Source of the DNA: Nocardia bhagyanarayanae
GTDB taxonomy: Bacteria > Actinomycetota > Actinomycetes > Mycobacteriales > Mycobacteriaceae
Reading direction: 5' to 3'
Assembly: GCF_006716565.1 (NCBI RefSeq)
Contig: NZ_VFPG01000001.1
Span: 4,464,001-4,528,000, forward strand
Length of the DNA stretch: 64,000 bases
The notes under the pieces: generated by a model
What the model saw: the letters and a program-made list of their open reading frames with translations, nothing else
The model's database searches: none
Told to the model about the DNA's origin: nothing
Part shown: one piece after another, positions 17,231 to 25,471 of the stretch
Layout: each line of letters begins with the position of its first letter
Position numbering within the stretch: the stretch's first letter is position 1
Made by a program: the position numbers and the translations under genes

Positions 17231-18715
17231 TTGAACGTCGTCGAGGGCACGACCTTCGCCGGCTACCGGATCGAGCGCCGCCTCGGCAGCGGCGGTATGG
17301 GCACGGTGTACGCCGCGGCGCATCCGCGGCTGCCGCGGACGGACGCGCTCAAGGTCCTGTCGGACGCGCGCGCCGACGACCCGGAGTTCCGCGCGCGGTT
17401 CCTGCGCGAGGCCGAACTCGCGGCGCGCTTGCAGCACCCGAATCTCGTCGCCGTCCGTGACCGCGGCGAGCACGAGGGCAGGCTGTGGATCGCGATGCAG
17501 TACGTCGAGGGAGTGGACCTCACCGAGCTGATCCGGCGCGGGCCCGCCGTGCTCGATCCGGCCAGGGCGGTGCGCATCCTCGCTCAGGCGGCCCAGGGGC
17601 TCGACGAGATCCATCGGGCCGGGCTGCTGCACCGCGACGTGAAGCCCGCCAACATCCTCGTCGCCGAGCGACCGGACGGCCCCGACCGGGTACTGGTCAC
17701 CGACTTCGGCATCGCGCGCGGTGCCGACGACGCCGCGACGCTGACCGGTTCCGGCTCGTTCGCCGCCACCCTCGCCTACGCGGCGCCCGAGCAGCTCGGC
17801 GGCGGCGCGGTCGACCGGCGCGCCGACGTCTACGCGCTGGGCTGCACGCTCTACCAGATGCTCACCGGCAGCGTCCCGTTCCCGCGGCACAGCCCGGGCT
17901 CGGTCCTGTACGCGCACCTGCACGAGCCCGCGCCCCGGCCCTCGCTGCGAAATCCCCGGCTGCCCAAGGCTTTCGACGACGTGATCGCCAATGCGATGGC
18001 GAAGCTCCCCGACGACCGCTACGACAGTTGCGGCGAACTCGCGGCGGCGGCGCGGTCGGCGTTGAGCACCCCGGCCGGCTCGTCGCGGCGCCGGAACCGC
18101 CGAGCGGCGCTGGTGGCAGCCGCCGCGCTGGCCGTGCTCGCGGTCGGCGTGCCGGCCGTGTGGTTCGGGACCGGCGGCGACGGCGCGGCTTCCACCGCGA
18201 ACGACGACCACCGCCCGGTGGCCGCGAGCGTGGAGCCCGCGCAGTGGGGCGCGTACGCCTACATCGCCCAGACCTTTCCCGAGCTGCTGCCGTCGTGGCC
18301 GTTCGGCGCCGGATACCAGGACGTGTCGACCTGCGCGCCGCTGGACGAGCGGGGCGAGAACCGCTCGCTCGACGCGTCCGTCCCGGTGGCGCGGCTGTTC
18401 TGCCTCGGCGACGGCGATCCGGTGGAATCGGTCCAGGTGACTTGCAACGCCGACCGGTCGCCCATCGGACCGAGCCGCTCGTTCGCGCGCGTCGAGGGCG
18501 ACGAACACTGGTCCCGCCCCTCCGGGACCGGGCACATCTTCTGGGGCAGCGAGCTCTACTCGGGCACCGGCACCTTCCTGGACGGACAGACCTGGGGCGT
18601 CCTCGAGGTGTACTTCGACGATCCGAGCCGCAACTTCTGCAAGCTGCGGGTGGTCGGCGCCGGACCGAGCGGAGCGGGGCTGCGCGATCGGTGGTGGTCC
18701 GATGCGCCGTTGTGA
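17231..18715 (+). CDS. Receptor Ser/Thr kinase with four-cysteine extracellular domain (array kinase 1)
   Basis: A 494-aa membrane kinase. The kinase domain has GSGGMGTVY (19-27), the ATP lysine K41 (DALKVL), HRDVKPANIL (134-143), DFG (158-160) and APEQ (185-188). One membrane helix spans about 292-312. The outer domain (about 335-494) begins WGAYAYIAQTFPELLP, has cysteines at 368, 391, 405 and 470, and ends DRWWSDAPL; the same layout occurs in the next three kinase-type genes. The start is TTG 17231 behind GGGAGGGGAGG. Its last codons contain the ATG of the lipoprotein gene (14-bp overlap). All catalytic residues are intact. The sensor resembles PknH-type domains only in having four cysteines; homology is unproven. 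Confidence 0.93.
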   Translation: MNVVEGTTFAGYRIERRLGSGGMGTVYAAAHPRLPRTDALKVLSDARADDPEFRARFLREAELAARLQHPNLVAVRDRGEHEGRLWIAMQYVEGVDLTELIRRGPAVLDPARAVRILAQAAQGLDEIHRAGLLHRDVKPANILVAERPDGPDRVLVTDFGIARGADDAATLTGSGSFAATLAYAAPEQLGGGAVDRRADVYALGCTLYQMLTGSVPFPRHSPGSVLYAHLHEPAPRPSLRNPRLPKAFDDVIANAMAKLPDDRYDSCGELAAAARSALSTPAGSSRRRNRRAALVAAAALAVLAVGVPAVWFGTGGDGAASTANDDHRPVAASVEPAQWGAYAYIAQTFPELLPSWPFGAGYQDVSTCAPLDERGENRSLDASVPVARLFCLGDGDPVESVQVTCNADRSPIGPSRSFARVEGDEHWSRPSGTGHIFWGSELYSGTGTFLDGQTWGVLEVYFDDPSRNFCKLRVVGAGPSGAGLRDRWWSDAPL

Positions 18716-20012
18716 TCGCGCGCCCGGCGCGCGGATCGCCGCGGTGCGTCCGGGCGAGCGCACCGTCTCGGCGCTCGGTGGGCGGATCGCCGCCGCGCTG
18801 ACGGCCGCCATGACCGTCTCCGCGCTCGCCGCGGGCTGCACGGTGACCGGTAGCCCCGCCGCGCAGTGGGTGGATCCGGCGTCACTGGACGTCGGCGCGT
18901 ACAGCGTCGAACCGCTCGACGTGCCGCGCGGCGACAGCGCGCGGCACGGCCGGGTCCTGGAATCGGCGCGGATGACCGAGGCGCTGATCGACCCCGTCGA
19001 GGCCGATCCAGCGCTGCGCGTGCCGATCGGCGGCGCCGCGATGACACCGCTGCCCACGCCCGCGAAGGCCACGACCCTGCTCGCCGCGCCCGTGCGGGCT
19101 GCGCTGGAACGCCACGGCATGCTGGCGGGCGCGGCGGTCGGCGGCAGCGACCGGCAAGCGGGCGTGGGCGGCCCGGCCGTCGGATCCGCACGGGTGCTGA
19201 CGGTGATCGTGTTGCGCTTCCCGGACGCCGACGCGGCGACGCGGGCGGCCCGCGAGATCGATGCGGTCGACGCGGCGGTCAGCCCGGACAACGCGCCGGT
19301 CCCGATCCCGAATCACTCGACGGCGCACGCGCATTGGCGTCCCGGTGTGCCCACTCTCGCCGCTTCCGTCGCGCACGAGTCCTTCGTGGTGAGCCTGCTC
19401 GCCGGGCATACCGCGCCCGACCTCGGCGCGCTGACCACGCTGGCCGGCGCCGCGTTCGACCGGCAGCTGGCGAGGTTGCGCGAGTTCGCGCCGACGCCGC
19501 GCGACCGGTTCGCCGAACTGCCCCTCGATCCGGAGGGCATGATCAGCCGGATGGTGCCGCAGGCGCCAGGGCGGTGGGAGTACCCCGCGGTGACCTCGAC
19601 GAGCAAGCAGCGGAACGCGGGCTGGGACGCCGCGCTGCACGCCACCGGCGTGGTCTACGGACCGCGCGCCGCCTACCTGTGGGGTTCGCGCAAGCGGCCC
19701 GGCACCGCCGAGGCGATCGGCTACAGCGGCTTCAACCTGCTCGCGCGCTACCCGGATCCGGCCGCCGCGCGGGACGCGTTCACCATCGCGACCCGCCAGG
19801 ACGCCGACAACGGTTTGCGGCCGATCCCCGGACCCGACCGGCTCGACGACGTGCGCTGCGCGGAGAACCCGGAGCCCGACGCCCTCGGCATGACCAGGTT
19901 CATCTGCCGCGTCCTGTACGGCCGCTACTACGCCGCCATCGCCGCGCGCGAACTCGGCAGCGCGCGGCAGAAGGCGGCGGCCCAGTACGGCCTGCTGGTG
20001 AACGGCGGGTAG
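18702..20012 (+). CDS. Kinase-array lipoprotein 1
   Basis: A 436-aa exported lipoprotein with lipobox LAAGC (Cys46). The 45-residue leader is long, so GTG 18744 or another internal start is possible; ATG 18702 overlaps the kinase stop by 14 bp, exactly as in the second kinase-lipoprotein pair. The mature protein shares long blocks with the lipoprotein at 22675 (GRVLES.RM.EA.IDP.EAD, TPAKA, ERHGMLAG, AHAHWRP.VPTLAA, LLAGHTAPDL, TPRDRFA.LP, QKAAAQY). It resembles a lipoprotein family widespread in mycolata (perhaps the one called DUF7373; from memory). Enzymatic motifs are not seen. Genetic coupling suggests it works outside the cell with the kinase sensor domains, as ligand binder or co-receptor; that is inference. 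Confidence 0.87.
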   Translation: MRRCDRAPGARIAAVRPGERTVSALGGRIAAALTAAMTVSALAAGCTVTGSPAAQWVDPASLDVGAYSVEPLDVPRGDSARHGRVLESARMTEALIDPVEADPALRVPIGGAAMTPLPTPAKATTLLAAPVRAALERHGMLAGAAVGGSDRQAGVGGPAVGSARVLTVIVLRFPDADAATRAAREIDAVDAAVSPDNAPVPIPNHSTAHAHWRPGVPTLAASVAHESFVVSLLAGHTAPDLGALTTLAGAAFDRQLARLREFAPTPRDRFAELPLDPEGMISRMVPQAPGRWEYPAVTSTSKQRNAGWDAALHATGVVYGPRAAYLWGSRKRPGTAEAIGYSGFNLLARYPDPAAARDAFTIATRQDADNGLRPIPGPDRLDDVRCAENPEPDALGMTRFICRVLYGRYYAAIAARELGSARQKAAAQYGLLVNGG

Positions 20013-20015
20013 CCG

Positions 20016-21527
20016 ATGACCGAGACATGGCCGCCGGGCACAGTGGTCGCCGGATACCGCATCGAGCGCACGCTCGGCGGTGGCGGGATGGGCACCGTCT
20101 ACCTCGCCGCACATCCGCGCCTGCCCCGGTACGACGCGCTGAAGGTGCTCGCCGAGGAACACGGCGGGGATCCGGAGTTCCGCGCCAGGTTCGTCCGGGA
20201 GGCCGACCTCGTCGCCCGCCTCGACCACCCGAACATCGTCGCCGTCCGCGATCGCGGCGCCGAGCGCGGATTCCTCTGGCTCGCCATGCAATTCGTCGAC
20301 GGGATCGATGTCGCGGAACTGCTGCGGCGCAACCCGGGCGGCGTCGAACCCGGTGTGGCGCTGCACATCCTCACCGAGACCGCGCGCGGCTTGGACGAGG
20401 CGCATCGCGCCGGACTGCTGCACCGCGACGTCAAACCCGCCAACATCCTGCTCGAGCCGCGGCCCGGCGAGCCGGACCGGGTCTACGTGACCGACTTCGG
20501 CATCGCGCGGGCGGTCGCGGACACCACGGCGCTGACCGAGGTGGGCGCGGTGCTGGCGACGCTCGCTTACGCCGCGCCGGAACAGATCTCGGCCGCCGCT
20601 CTCGACCACCGGGTGGACGTCTACGCGCTCGGCTGCACCTTGTACGAGCTGCTCACCGGGACGAAACCCTTCGTGCGGGACAACGCCGTCGCGGTGATGC
20701 ACGCGCACCTGCACGAGCCGCCGCCCAGGGTGACGGCGCTGCGTCCGCTGCCGCCCGCCGTCGACGAGGTGATCGCCCGCGCGATGGCCAAGGACCCGGC
20801 GCTGCGCTACCCGTCCTGCGGTGCGCTGGCGCAGGCCGCGTCGGCGGCGCTCGCGGCCGACGCGCCGCCGCTTCCGGCATCGACCGGCGGTGCGCCGCGG
20901 CGACGGCGCGGAGCCGTGATCGTGGGGGCCGTGGTGGTTCTCGCGCTCGTCGTCGCGAGCCTCGCCGCCCTCGGCTGGAACAGGGAGACCGGTGACAGCG
21001 CGGCGACAGGCCCGTCCACCACCGCGAGTACTACGAAAGCGCCGAGCACACAGGCGAACTCGGGACCGATCTCGTGGGGACCGTACGGCGTGATCGTCTC
21101 CGCGTTCCCCGCGCTGCTGCCCGCGACGCCGATCTCGGGCGGACACCAGGGCATGCGCTGCGTGCCGGTCGACCGGGACCTGCGCCAGATCGACCTGGCC
21201 GCGCGTCCCGAAGCGGTGCTGCGCCTGTCCTGTCAGGGCAACCAGGACCCGCTGGACACGTTGACCGCGGTGTGCAACGCGAATCTCAATCCGGCGCAGC
21301 TGCGCCCGTTCTCCGATATCGCGCTCGTGGGCGACGAGCGATGGGAACGCCCGTCCGGACGCGGACGCCTGGTGTGGGGCGACAGCAGACCGCCGGACGG
21401 TCGCCCGAGCGGATCGTTGCAGATCCAATTCGACGACCCCGCACGGAATTTCTGCCAGCTCGTTGTGTCGGGCGGGGCGACGGGACGAGAACTTGTCGAC
21501 CGGTGGTGGCGCGATGCGCCGCTGTGA
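20016..21527 (+). CDS. Receptor Ser/Thr kinase with four-cysteine extracellular domain (array kinase 2)
   Basis: 503 aa, start ATG 4 bp after the lipoprotein stop. Kinase signatures: GGGGMGTVY, K43 (DALKVL), HRDVKPANIL (137-146), DFG (160-162), APEQ (188-191). Membrane helix about 300-321, then a short Thr/Ser-rich stalk. The outer domain opens WGPYGVIVSAFPALLP, has cysteines 382, 406, 420 and 480 (spacing 24/14/60), and ends DRWWRDAPL. Catalytically complete. Unlike kinase 1 and the pseudokinase it is not followed by a lipoprotein; a pseudokinase gene starts 16 bp after its stop. The embedded ATG at 21514 opens only a 10-codon frame here. Confidence 0.93.
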   Translation: MTETWPPGTVVAGYRIERTLGGGGMGTVYLAAHPRLPRYDALKVLAEEHGGDPEFRARFVREADLVARLDHPNIVAVRDRGAERGFLWLAMQFVDGIDVAELLRRNPGGVEPGVALHILTETARGLDEAHRAGLLHRDVKPANILLEPRPGEPDRVYVTDFGIARAVADTTALTEVGAVLATLAYAAPEQISAAALDHRVDVYALGCTLYELLTGTKPFVRDNAVAVMHAHLHEPPPRVTALRPLPPAVDEVIARAMAKDPALRYPSCGALAQAASAALAADAPPLPASTGGAPRRRRGAVIVGAVVVLALVVASLAALGWNRETGDSAATGPSTTASTTKAPSTQANSGPISWGPYGVIVSAFPALLPATPISGGHQGMRCVPVDRDLRQIDLAARPEAVLRLSCQGNQDPLDTLTAVCNANLNPAQLRPFSDIALVGDERWERPSGRGRLVWGDSRPPDGRPSGSLQIQFDDPARNFCQLVVSGGATGRELVDRWWRDAPL

Positions 21528-21542
21528 CCGAGGGGAGGAGCG

Positions 21543-22688
21543 GTGACCGGACCCGACCAGGCGACCGTCGCCGAGATGATCCCGCGCGGGTCGCTGGACA
21601 TCGCGCGCACCGTGCGCATCGTGACCGAGGCGGCGCGCGCACTGGACGAACGCCGCGCGGCCGGCCATCCGGCCGGCGACGTGGACGTCACCGAGATTCT
21701 CGTGATCGAGCGACCCGGCGCGCCGGACGACGTGCGACTGGACGAACGCCGCGTTGCCGAGACCGTGCCGCGCATGCTCGCACCCGAGCAGCTGGCGGGC
21801 GGACGGGTGGACGCGCGGACGGACGTGTACGCGCTGGGCCGCGTGCTGTATCAGATGCTCACCGGCCGGGAACCGTTCCCCGAGGGCCGAGCGGCGACGA
21901 CCGTGCTGGCGCCCGCGCCGACCGAGGTGAACCCGTGGGTGCCGCCGGCATTCGACGCCGTACTCGCCAAAGCCTTGGCGGCGGACCCCACCCAGCGCTA
22001 TGCGGGCTGCGCGGAGCTGGCCGAGGCGGCCGCCGCCGCGGCGGCCACGACGGTTCGCCGGGACGGCGCGGTCACGCCGCGCTCGAAGCGGCGGCTGGTG
22101 ATCGCCGTCCTGGCTTCGGTGCTCGCGGTGGTCGTCGCGGTCACGGTGGCGATCGTGGCCGGTCGTGACCGGTCGGCCGCACCGCCGAGCGCCGCGGCGA
22201 CGAGCACCACCCGCTCACCGGAACTGAAGGCCGCGCTCTGGGGCTCCTACGCCTACCTCGCCGACGCGTTCCCCGAACTGCTTCCGGTCTCGGTGGACGG
22301 CATCGGATACCACGAGCTGGTCAACTGCACGCCGGTCGACGAGCGGCTCGGCGCGGTCTCGCTCTACGAGCCGCCGCGGGTCGGGCGGGTGCTGTGCGTC
22401 GGTGACTACGAGCCGGTGATGGGCGTCGTCGTCGCCTGCAACGCCGACCGGACGCGGATGGCCCCCGAACCGCCCACCTGGCGGATCACGGGGGAGGAAC
22501 GCTGGACCAGGCCGTCGGGCGCGGGAACGCTGCGCTGGGGCGAGTTCACCAACACCGCGGGCGAGGTCCGCGGGCGGCTCGAGGTCTTCTTCGACAGTCC
22601 GCAGCGCAGCCACTGCTCGCTGCGCGTCAACGGCACCGGAACGGGCGCCGAACTGCACGATCGGTGGTGGGCCGATGCGCCGCTCTGA
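21543..22688 (+). CDS. Receptor pseudokinase lacking the N-lobe (array member 3)
   Basis: 381 aa, start GTG 21543 with GAGGGGAGGAGCG upstream. It aligns with the C-lobe onward of its neighbours: no glycine loop and no ATP lysine; HRDVK is replaced by AGDVD (44-48) and DFG by DER (67-69), while APEQLAGG (80-87) and DVYALGRVLYQMLTG survive. It therefore should not phosphorylate. The membrane helix (about 185-206) and the complete outer domain are kept (WGSYAYLADAFPELLP; cysteines 262, 285, 299, 358; end DRWWADAPL), implying selection on sensing or dimerisation rather than catalysis. It overlaps the second lipoprotein gene by 14 bp. The frame is intact, so it is an expressed pseudokinase rather than a broken gene, as far as sequence can tell. 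Confidence 0.9.
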   Translation: MTGPDQATVAEMIPRGSLDIARTVRIVTEAARALDERRAAGHPAGDVDVTEILVIERPGAPDDVRLDERRVAETVPRMLAPEQLAGGRVDARTDVYALGRVLYQMLTGREPFPEGRAATTVLAPAPTEVNPWVPPAFDAVLAKALAADPTQRYAGCAELAEAAAAAAATTVRRDGAVTPRSKRRLVIAVLASVLAVVVAVTVAIVAGRDRSAAPPSAAATSTTRSPELKAALWGSYAYLADAFPELLPVSVDGIGYHELVNCTPVDERLGAVSLYEPPRVGRVLCVGDYEPVMGVVVACNADRTRMAPEPPTWRITGEERWTRPSGAGTLRWGEFTNTAGEVRGRLEVFFDSPQRSHCSLRVNGTGTGAELHDRWWADAPL

Positions 22689-23925
22689 CAGTGGATTCGC
22701 CCGCGTGACGCGCGTTCTCGCCGTCGTCGCGGTGCTCGCGGTGCTCGGAGGCTGTACGGTTGCCGGGAAACCCGTTGCCGTGCAGACGGATCCGGCGAAG
22801 CTGGATGTCGGTCCCTACCGTGCCGAACCCGCGACGGCACCGAGCAACGACAACGAAGCCTACGGCCGGGTGCTGGAATCGGTACGGATGGGCGAGGCGG
22901 TGATCGACCCGATCGAGGCCGACGCGTCGCTGACCTTCGGCCTCGGCGCGACCGCCTCGGTGCCGATCCCCACCCCGGCGAAGGCGGGCTTCCTCGCCCA
23001 GCCGGTGCGCGCGGTGCTCGAACGGCACGGCATGCTCGCCGGGTTCTCGGTCGGCGGCATGGACCGCGAGCTGTCCGCAGACGTGGCGGTGGGCAGGGCG
23101 CGGCTGCTGACCGTCATGCTGCTGCGATTCCCCGACGACGAGTCGGCGCGGCGGGCGGCCGCCGACATCGACGCCGTCGATTTCGCCGTCAGCACCGAGA
23201 ACGTCGCCGTCCCGGTACCGGATCACGCTGGCGCGCATGCTCATTGGCGTCCCGCCGTGCCGACCCTCGCCGCCACGCTCGCGCACGGACCGTTCGTCGT
23301 CAGCGTGCTCGCCGGGCACACCGCGCCGGATCTGGCAGCGCTCACCGCGCTGGCGCGCGCGGCGTTCACCGCCCAGATCGCGCGGCTGCGCGACTTCGAG
23401 CCGACGCCGCGGGATCGGTTCGCGGCCCTGCCGTTCGATCGGGACGAGATGCTGGCGCGCGTGCTGCCGGAGGCGCCAGGGGTGTGGCCGTATCCGGCGG
23501 TGATCGTCGACCGCAACGATCAGAACGCGGGGTGGCGCACTCACTTCAAGGTGTCCGGCGTCGTCTACGGTCCGCGCGCCGCGCACCGCTGGGGCAGCTG
23601 GGAAAAGGACGCCGATGCCGACGGGACGCTGCTGGCGATCAACGGCGCCCACTATCTGGTCAGGCACCCGAACGTGGCGGTGGCCCGGCGCGCCTTCGAC
23701 GAGACCGCCTCGGACGCGACGGATCCCGGGCATCGTGCCGCGCCCGCGCCGTTCGGCCTGCCGGACTCCCGCTGCGTGGAATCGCTGTCCGGGCCGCGCT
23801 ACGGTCTGCGCTTCGCCTGCCGGGTGCTGTACCGCGCCTACGAGGGAATCGTCTACGGCCGCACGGTGAAAGACGCCCAGCAGAAGGCGGCGGCGCAGTA
23901 CGTGCTGCTGGTGCGGAGCGAGTAA
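22675..23925 (+). CDS. Kinase-array lipoprotein 2
   Basis: 416 aa, a close paralogue of the lipoprotein at 18702. The lipobox is VLGGC (Cys27) after a well-formed leader (RVLAVVAVLAVLGGC). Shared blocks include YGRVLESVRMGEAVIDPIEAD, TPAKAGFLAQPVRAVLERHGMLAG, AHAHWRPAVPTLAATLAHG and LAGHTAPDL (quoted in parts). ATG 22675 lies inside the last codons of the pseudokinase (14-bp overlap), and kinase 4 starts 5 bp after its stop, so translation of the three is probably coupled. Function unknown; attached to the outer face of the plasma membrane. Confidence 0.88.
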   Translation: MRRSDSGFARVTRVLAVVAVLAVLGGCTVAGKPVAVQTDPAKLDVGPYRAEPATAPSNDNEAYGRVLESVRMGEAVIDPIEADASLTFGLGATASVPIPTPAKAGFLAQPVRAVLERHGMLAGFSVGGMDRELSADVAVGRARLLTVMLLRFPDDESARRAAADIDAVDFAVSTENVAVPVPDHAGAHAHWRPAVPTLAATLAHGPFVVSVLAGHTAPDLAALTALARAAFTAQIARLRDFEPTPRDRFAALPFDRDEMLARVLPEAPGVWPYPAVIVDRNDQNAGWRTHFKVSGVVYGPRAAHRWGSWEKDADADGTLLAINGAHYLVRHPNVAVARRAFDETASDATDPGHRAAPAPFGLPDSRCVESLSGPRYGLRFACRVLYRAYEGIVYGRTVKDAQQKAAAQYVLLVRSE

Positions 23926-23929
23926 CCGC

Positions 23930-25462
23930 ATGGCGGCAGATCCGCGGCCCGGCACCGTGTTCGCCGGTTACCTCGTCGAACGCGTCCTCGGCGGTGGCGG
24001 CATGGGCACGGTGTACCTCGCCAAGCACCCCCGGCTGCCGCGCCGCGACGCGCTCAAGGTGCTTTCCGCCGAGCACAGCATGGATGCCGAGTTCCGTGCG
24101 AGGTTCCTGCGCGAAGCCGAGCTCACGGCGAGGATCAACCACCCGAACGTCGTCGCGGTGCACGATCGCGGCGTCGAGGACGGGCGGCTGTGGATCGCGA
24201 TGCAGTTCGTCGAGGGGAGCGACGCCGCCGCGATCGTGCGCAACGGCGCGGCCGCCGACGCGCGGCGCGCCGTGCACATCGTCGCGCAGGCGGCGCGTGG
24301 TCTCGACGAAGCGCACCGCGCGGGCATGGTGCACCGCGACGTCAAACCGGCCAACATCCTCGTCGCCTCCGCCGACGGCCGTCCCGACCGAGTGCTGGTC
24401 ACGGACTTCGGAATCGGCAGGGCCACAACCGGTTCGACCGCGCTGACCGAAGAGGGCGCGGTCTTGGCGACGCTCGCCTACGCCGCGCCGGAACAGCTGA
24501 TGGCCTACCGGGTGGACCATCGCGCCGACGTCTACGCGCTCGGCGGCACCCTGTACGAACTGCTCACCGGCGCCAAGCCGTTCCCCAGACCCACCGCCGC
24601 CGCGGTCGTTCACGCGCACCTACAGGATCCGCCACCCCGGCCCACCCTCGCGAATCCCGCGCTGCCGCAGGCGTTCGACGCCGTGATCGCGCGCGCCATG
24701 GCCAAGGATCCGGCGCACCGTTTCGAAACCTGCGGGGCGCTGGCGGCCGCGGCCGAGGCGGCGCTGACCGGAGTGGGCCCGATCGATGTGCCGCCTGACG
24801 TTGCCGTGCTGCGGGACCACGCCACGCCGCCCGCACGCCGGTTTCCGCGACGGGCGGCGCTCGCCGTCGGCGCGGTCGCGGTGGTCACCGCCCTCGGTGT
24901 CGCGGGAGCCGTTGCCTTCGACCGTGATACGACCGGCACGACGGCGACGACCACAACCACCGGCACGACCGTGCCGCCGTCCACCACCACCGCCGCCGTC
25001 ACCAACTGGGGCAGTCATTCGTATCTGGCGAGCGCCTTCCCCGGTCTGCTGCCCGAGACCCCGGGCGGGACCGGTTACCAGGGCATCCGTTGTGCCGCGG
25101 TCGACGCGAAGCGACGGCCGGTGGACCTGAACGCCCCGGCGGAGGGGGAGAACCGGATCTCCTGCAACGGCGACAAGAATCCGCTGTATGTGCTGGTGGT
25201 GCTGTGCAATTCGGATCGGAGCCCGCGCGACCGGCCCACCGTCACCGCGGACGAGACAGTCACCGGCGACGAGCGGTGGGAGCGCGTGTCCGGCACCGGC
25301 CGGATCGTGCGCGGCGACGTCACCGGTCCCTCGGGCGCGCCCGCCGGGATGCTGTCGATCGTCTTCGACGACATCGGCCGCGGGTTCTGCGAGGTGCTCG
25401 CCTTCGGCGGCGACTCCGGCCGGGACCTGTTCGACCGCTGGTGGCGCGACGCCCCGATCTGA
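23930..25462 (+). CDS. Receptor Ser/Thr kinase with four-cysteine extracellular domain (array kinase 4)
   Basis: 510 aa. Kinase motifs: GGGGMGTVY, K43 (DALKVL), HRDVKPANIL (135-144), DFG (159-161), APEQ (187-190). Membrane helix about 308-330, then a Thr-rich stalk. The outer domain opens WGSHSYLASAFPGLLP, with cysteines 388, 412, 426 and 487 (spacing 24/14/61) and end DRWWRDAPI. All catalytic residues are present. It closes the array and converges with a fadD gene only 9 bp away; CTGAG/CTCAG at the junction is a weak hairpin. The whole set 17231-25462 is probably one operon from a promoter before kinase 1. Confidence 0.93.
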   Translation: MAADPRPGTVFAGYLVERVLGGGGMGTVYLAKHPRLPRRDALKVLSAEHSMDAEFRARFLREAELTARINHPNVVAVHDRGVEDGRLWIAMQFVEGSDAAAIVRNGAAADARRAVHIVAQAARGLDEAHRAGMVHRDVKPANILVASADGRPDRVLVTDFGIGRATTGSTALTEEGAVLATLAYAAPEQLMAYRVDHRADVYALGGTLYELLTGAKPFPRPTAAAVVHAHLQDPPPRPTLANPALPQAFDAVIARAMAKDPAHRFETCGALAAAAEAALTGVGPIDVPPDVAVLRDHATPPARRFPRRAALAVGAVAVVTALGVAGAVAFDRDTTGTTATTTTTGTTVPPSTTTAAVTNWGSHSYLASAFPGLLPETPGGTGYQGIRCAAVDAKRRPVDLNAPAEGENRISCNGDKNPLYVLVVLCNSDRSPRDRPTVTADETVTGDERWERVSGTGRIVRGDVTGPSGAPAGMLSIVFDDIGRGFCEVLAFGGDSGRDLFDRWWRDAPI

Positions 25463-25471
25463 GTGGAGGGC

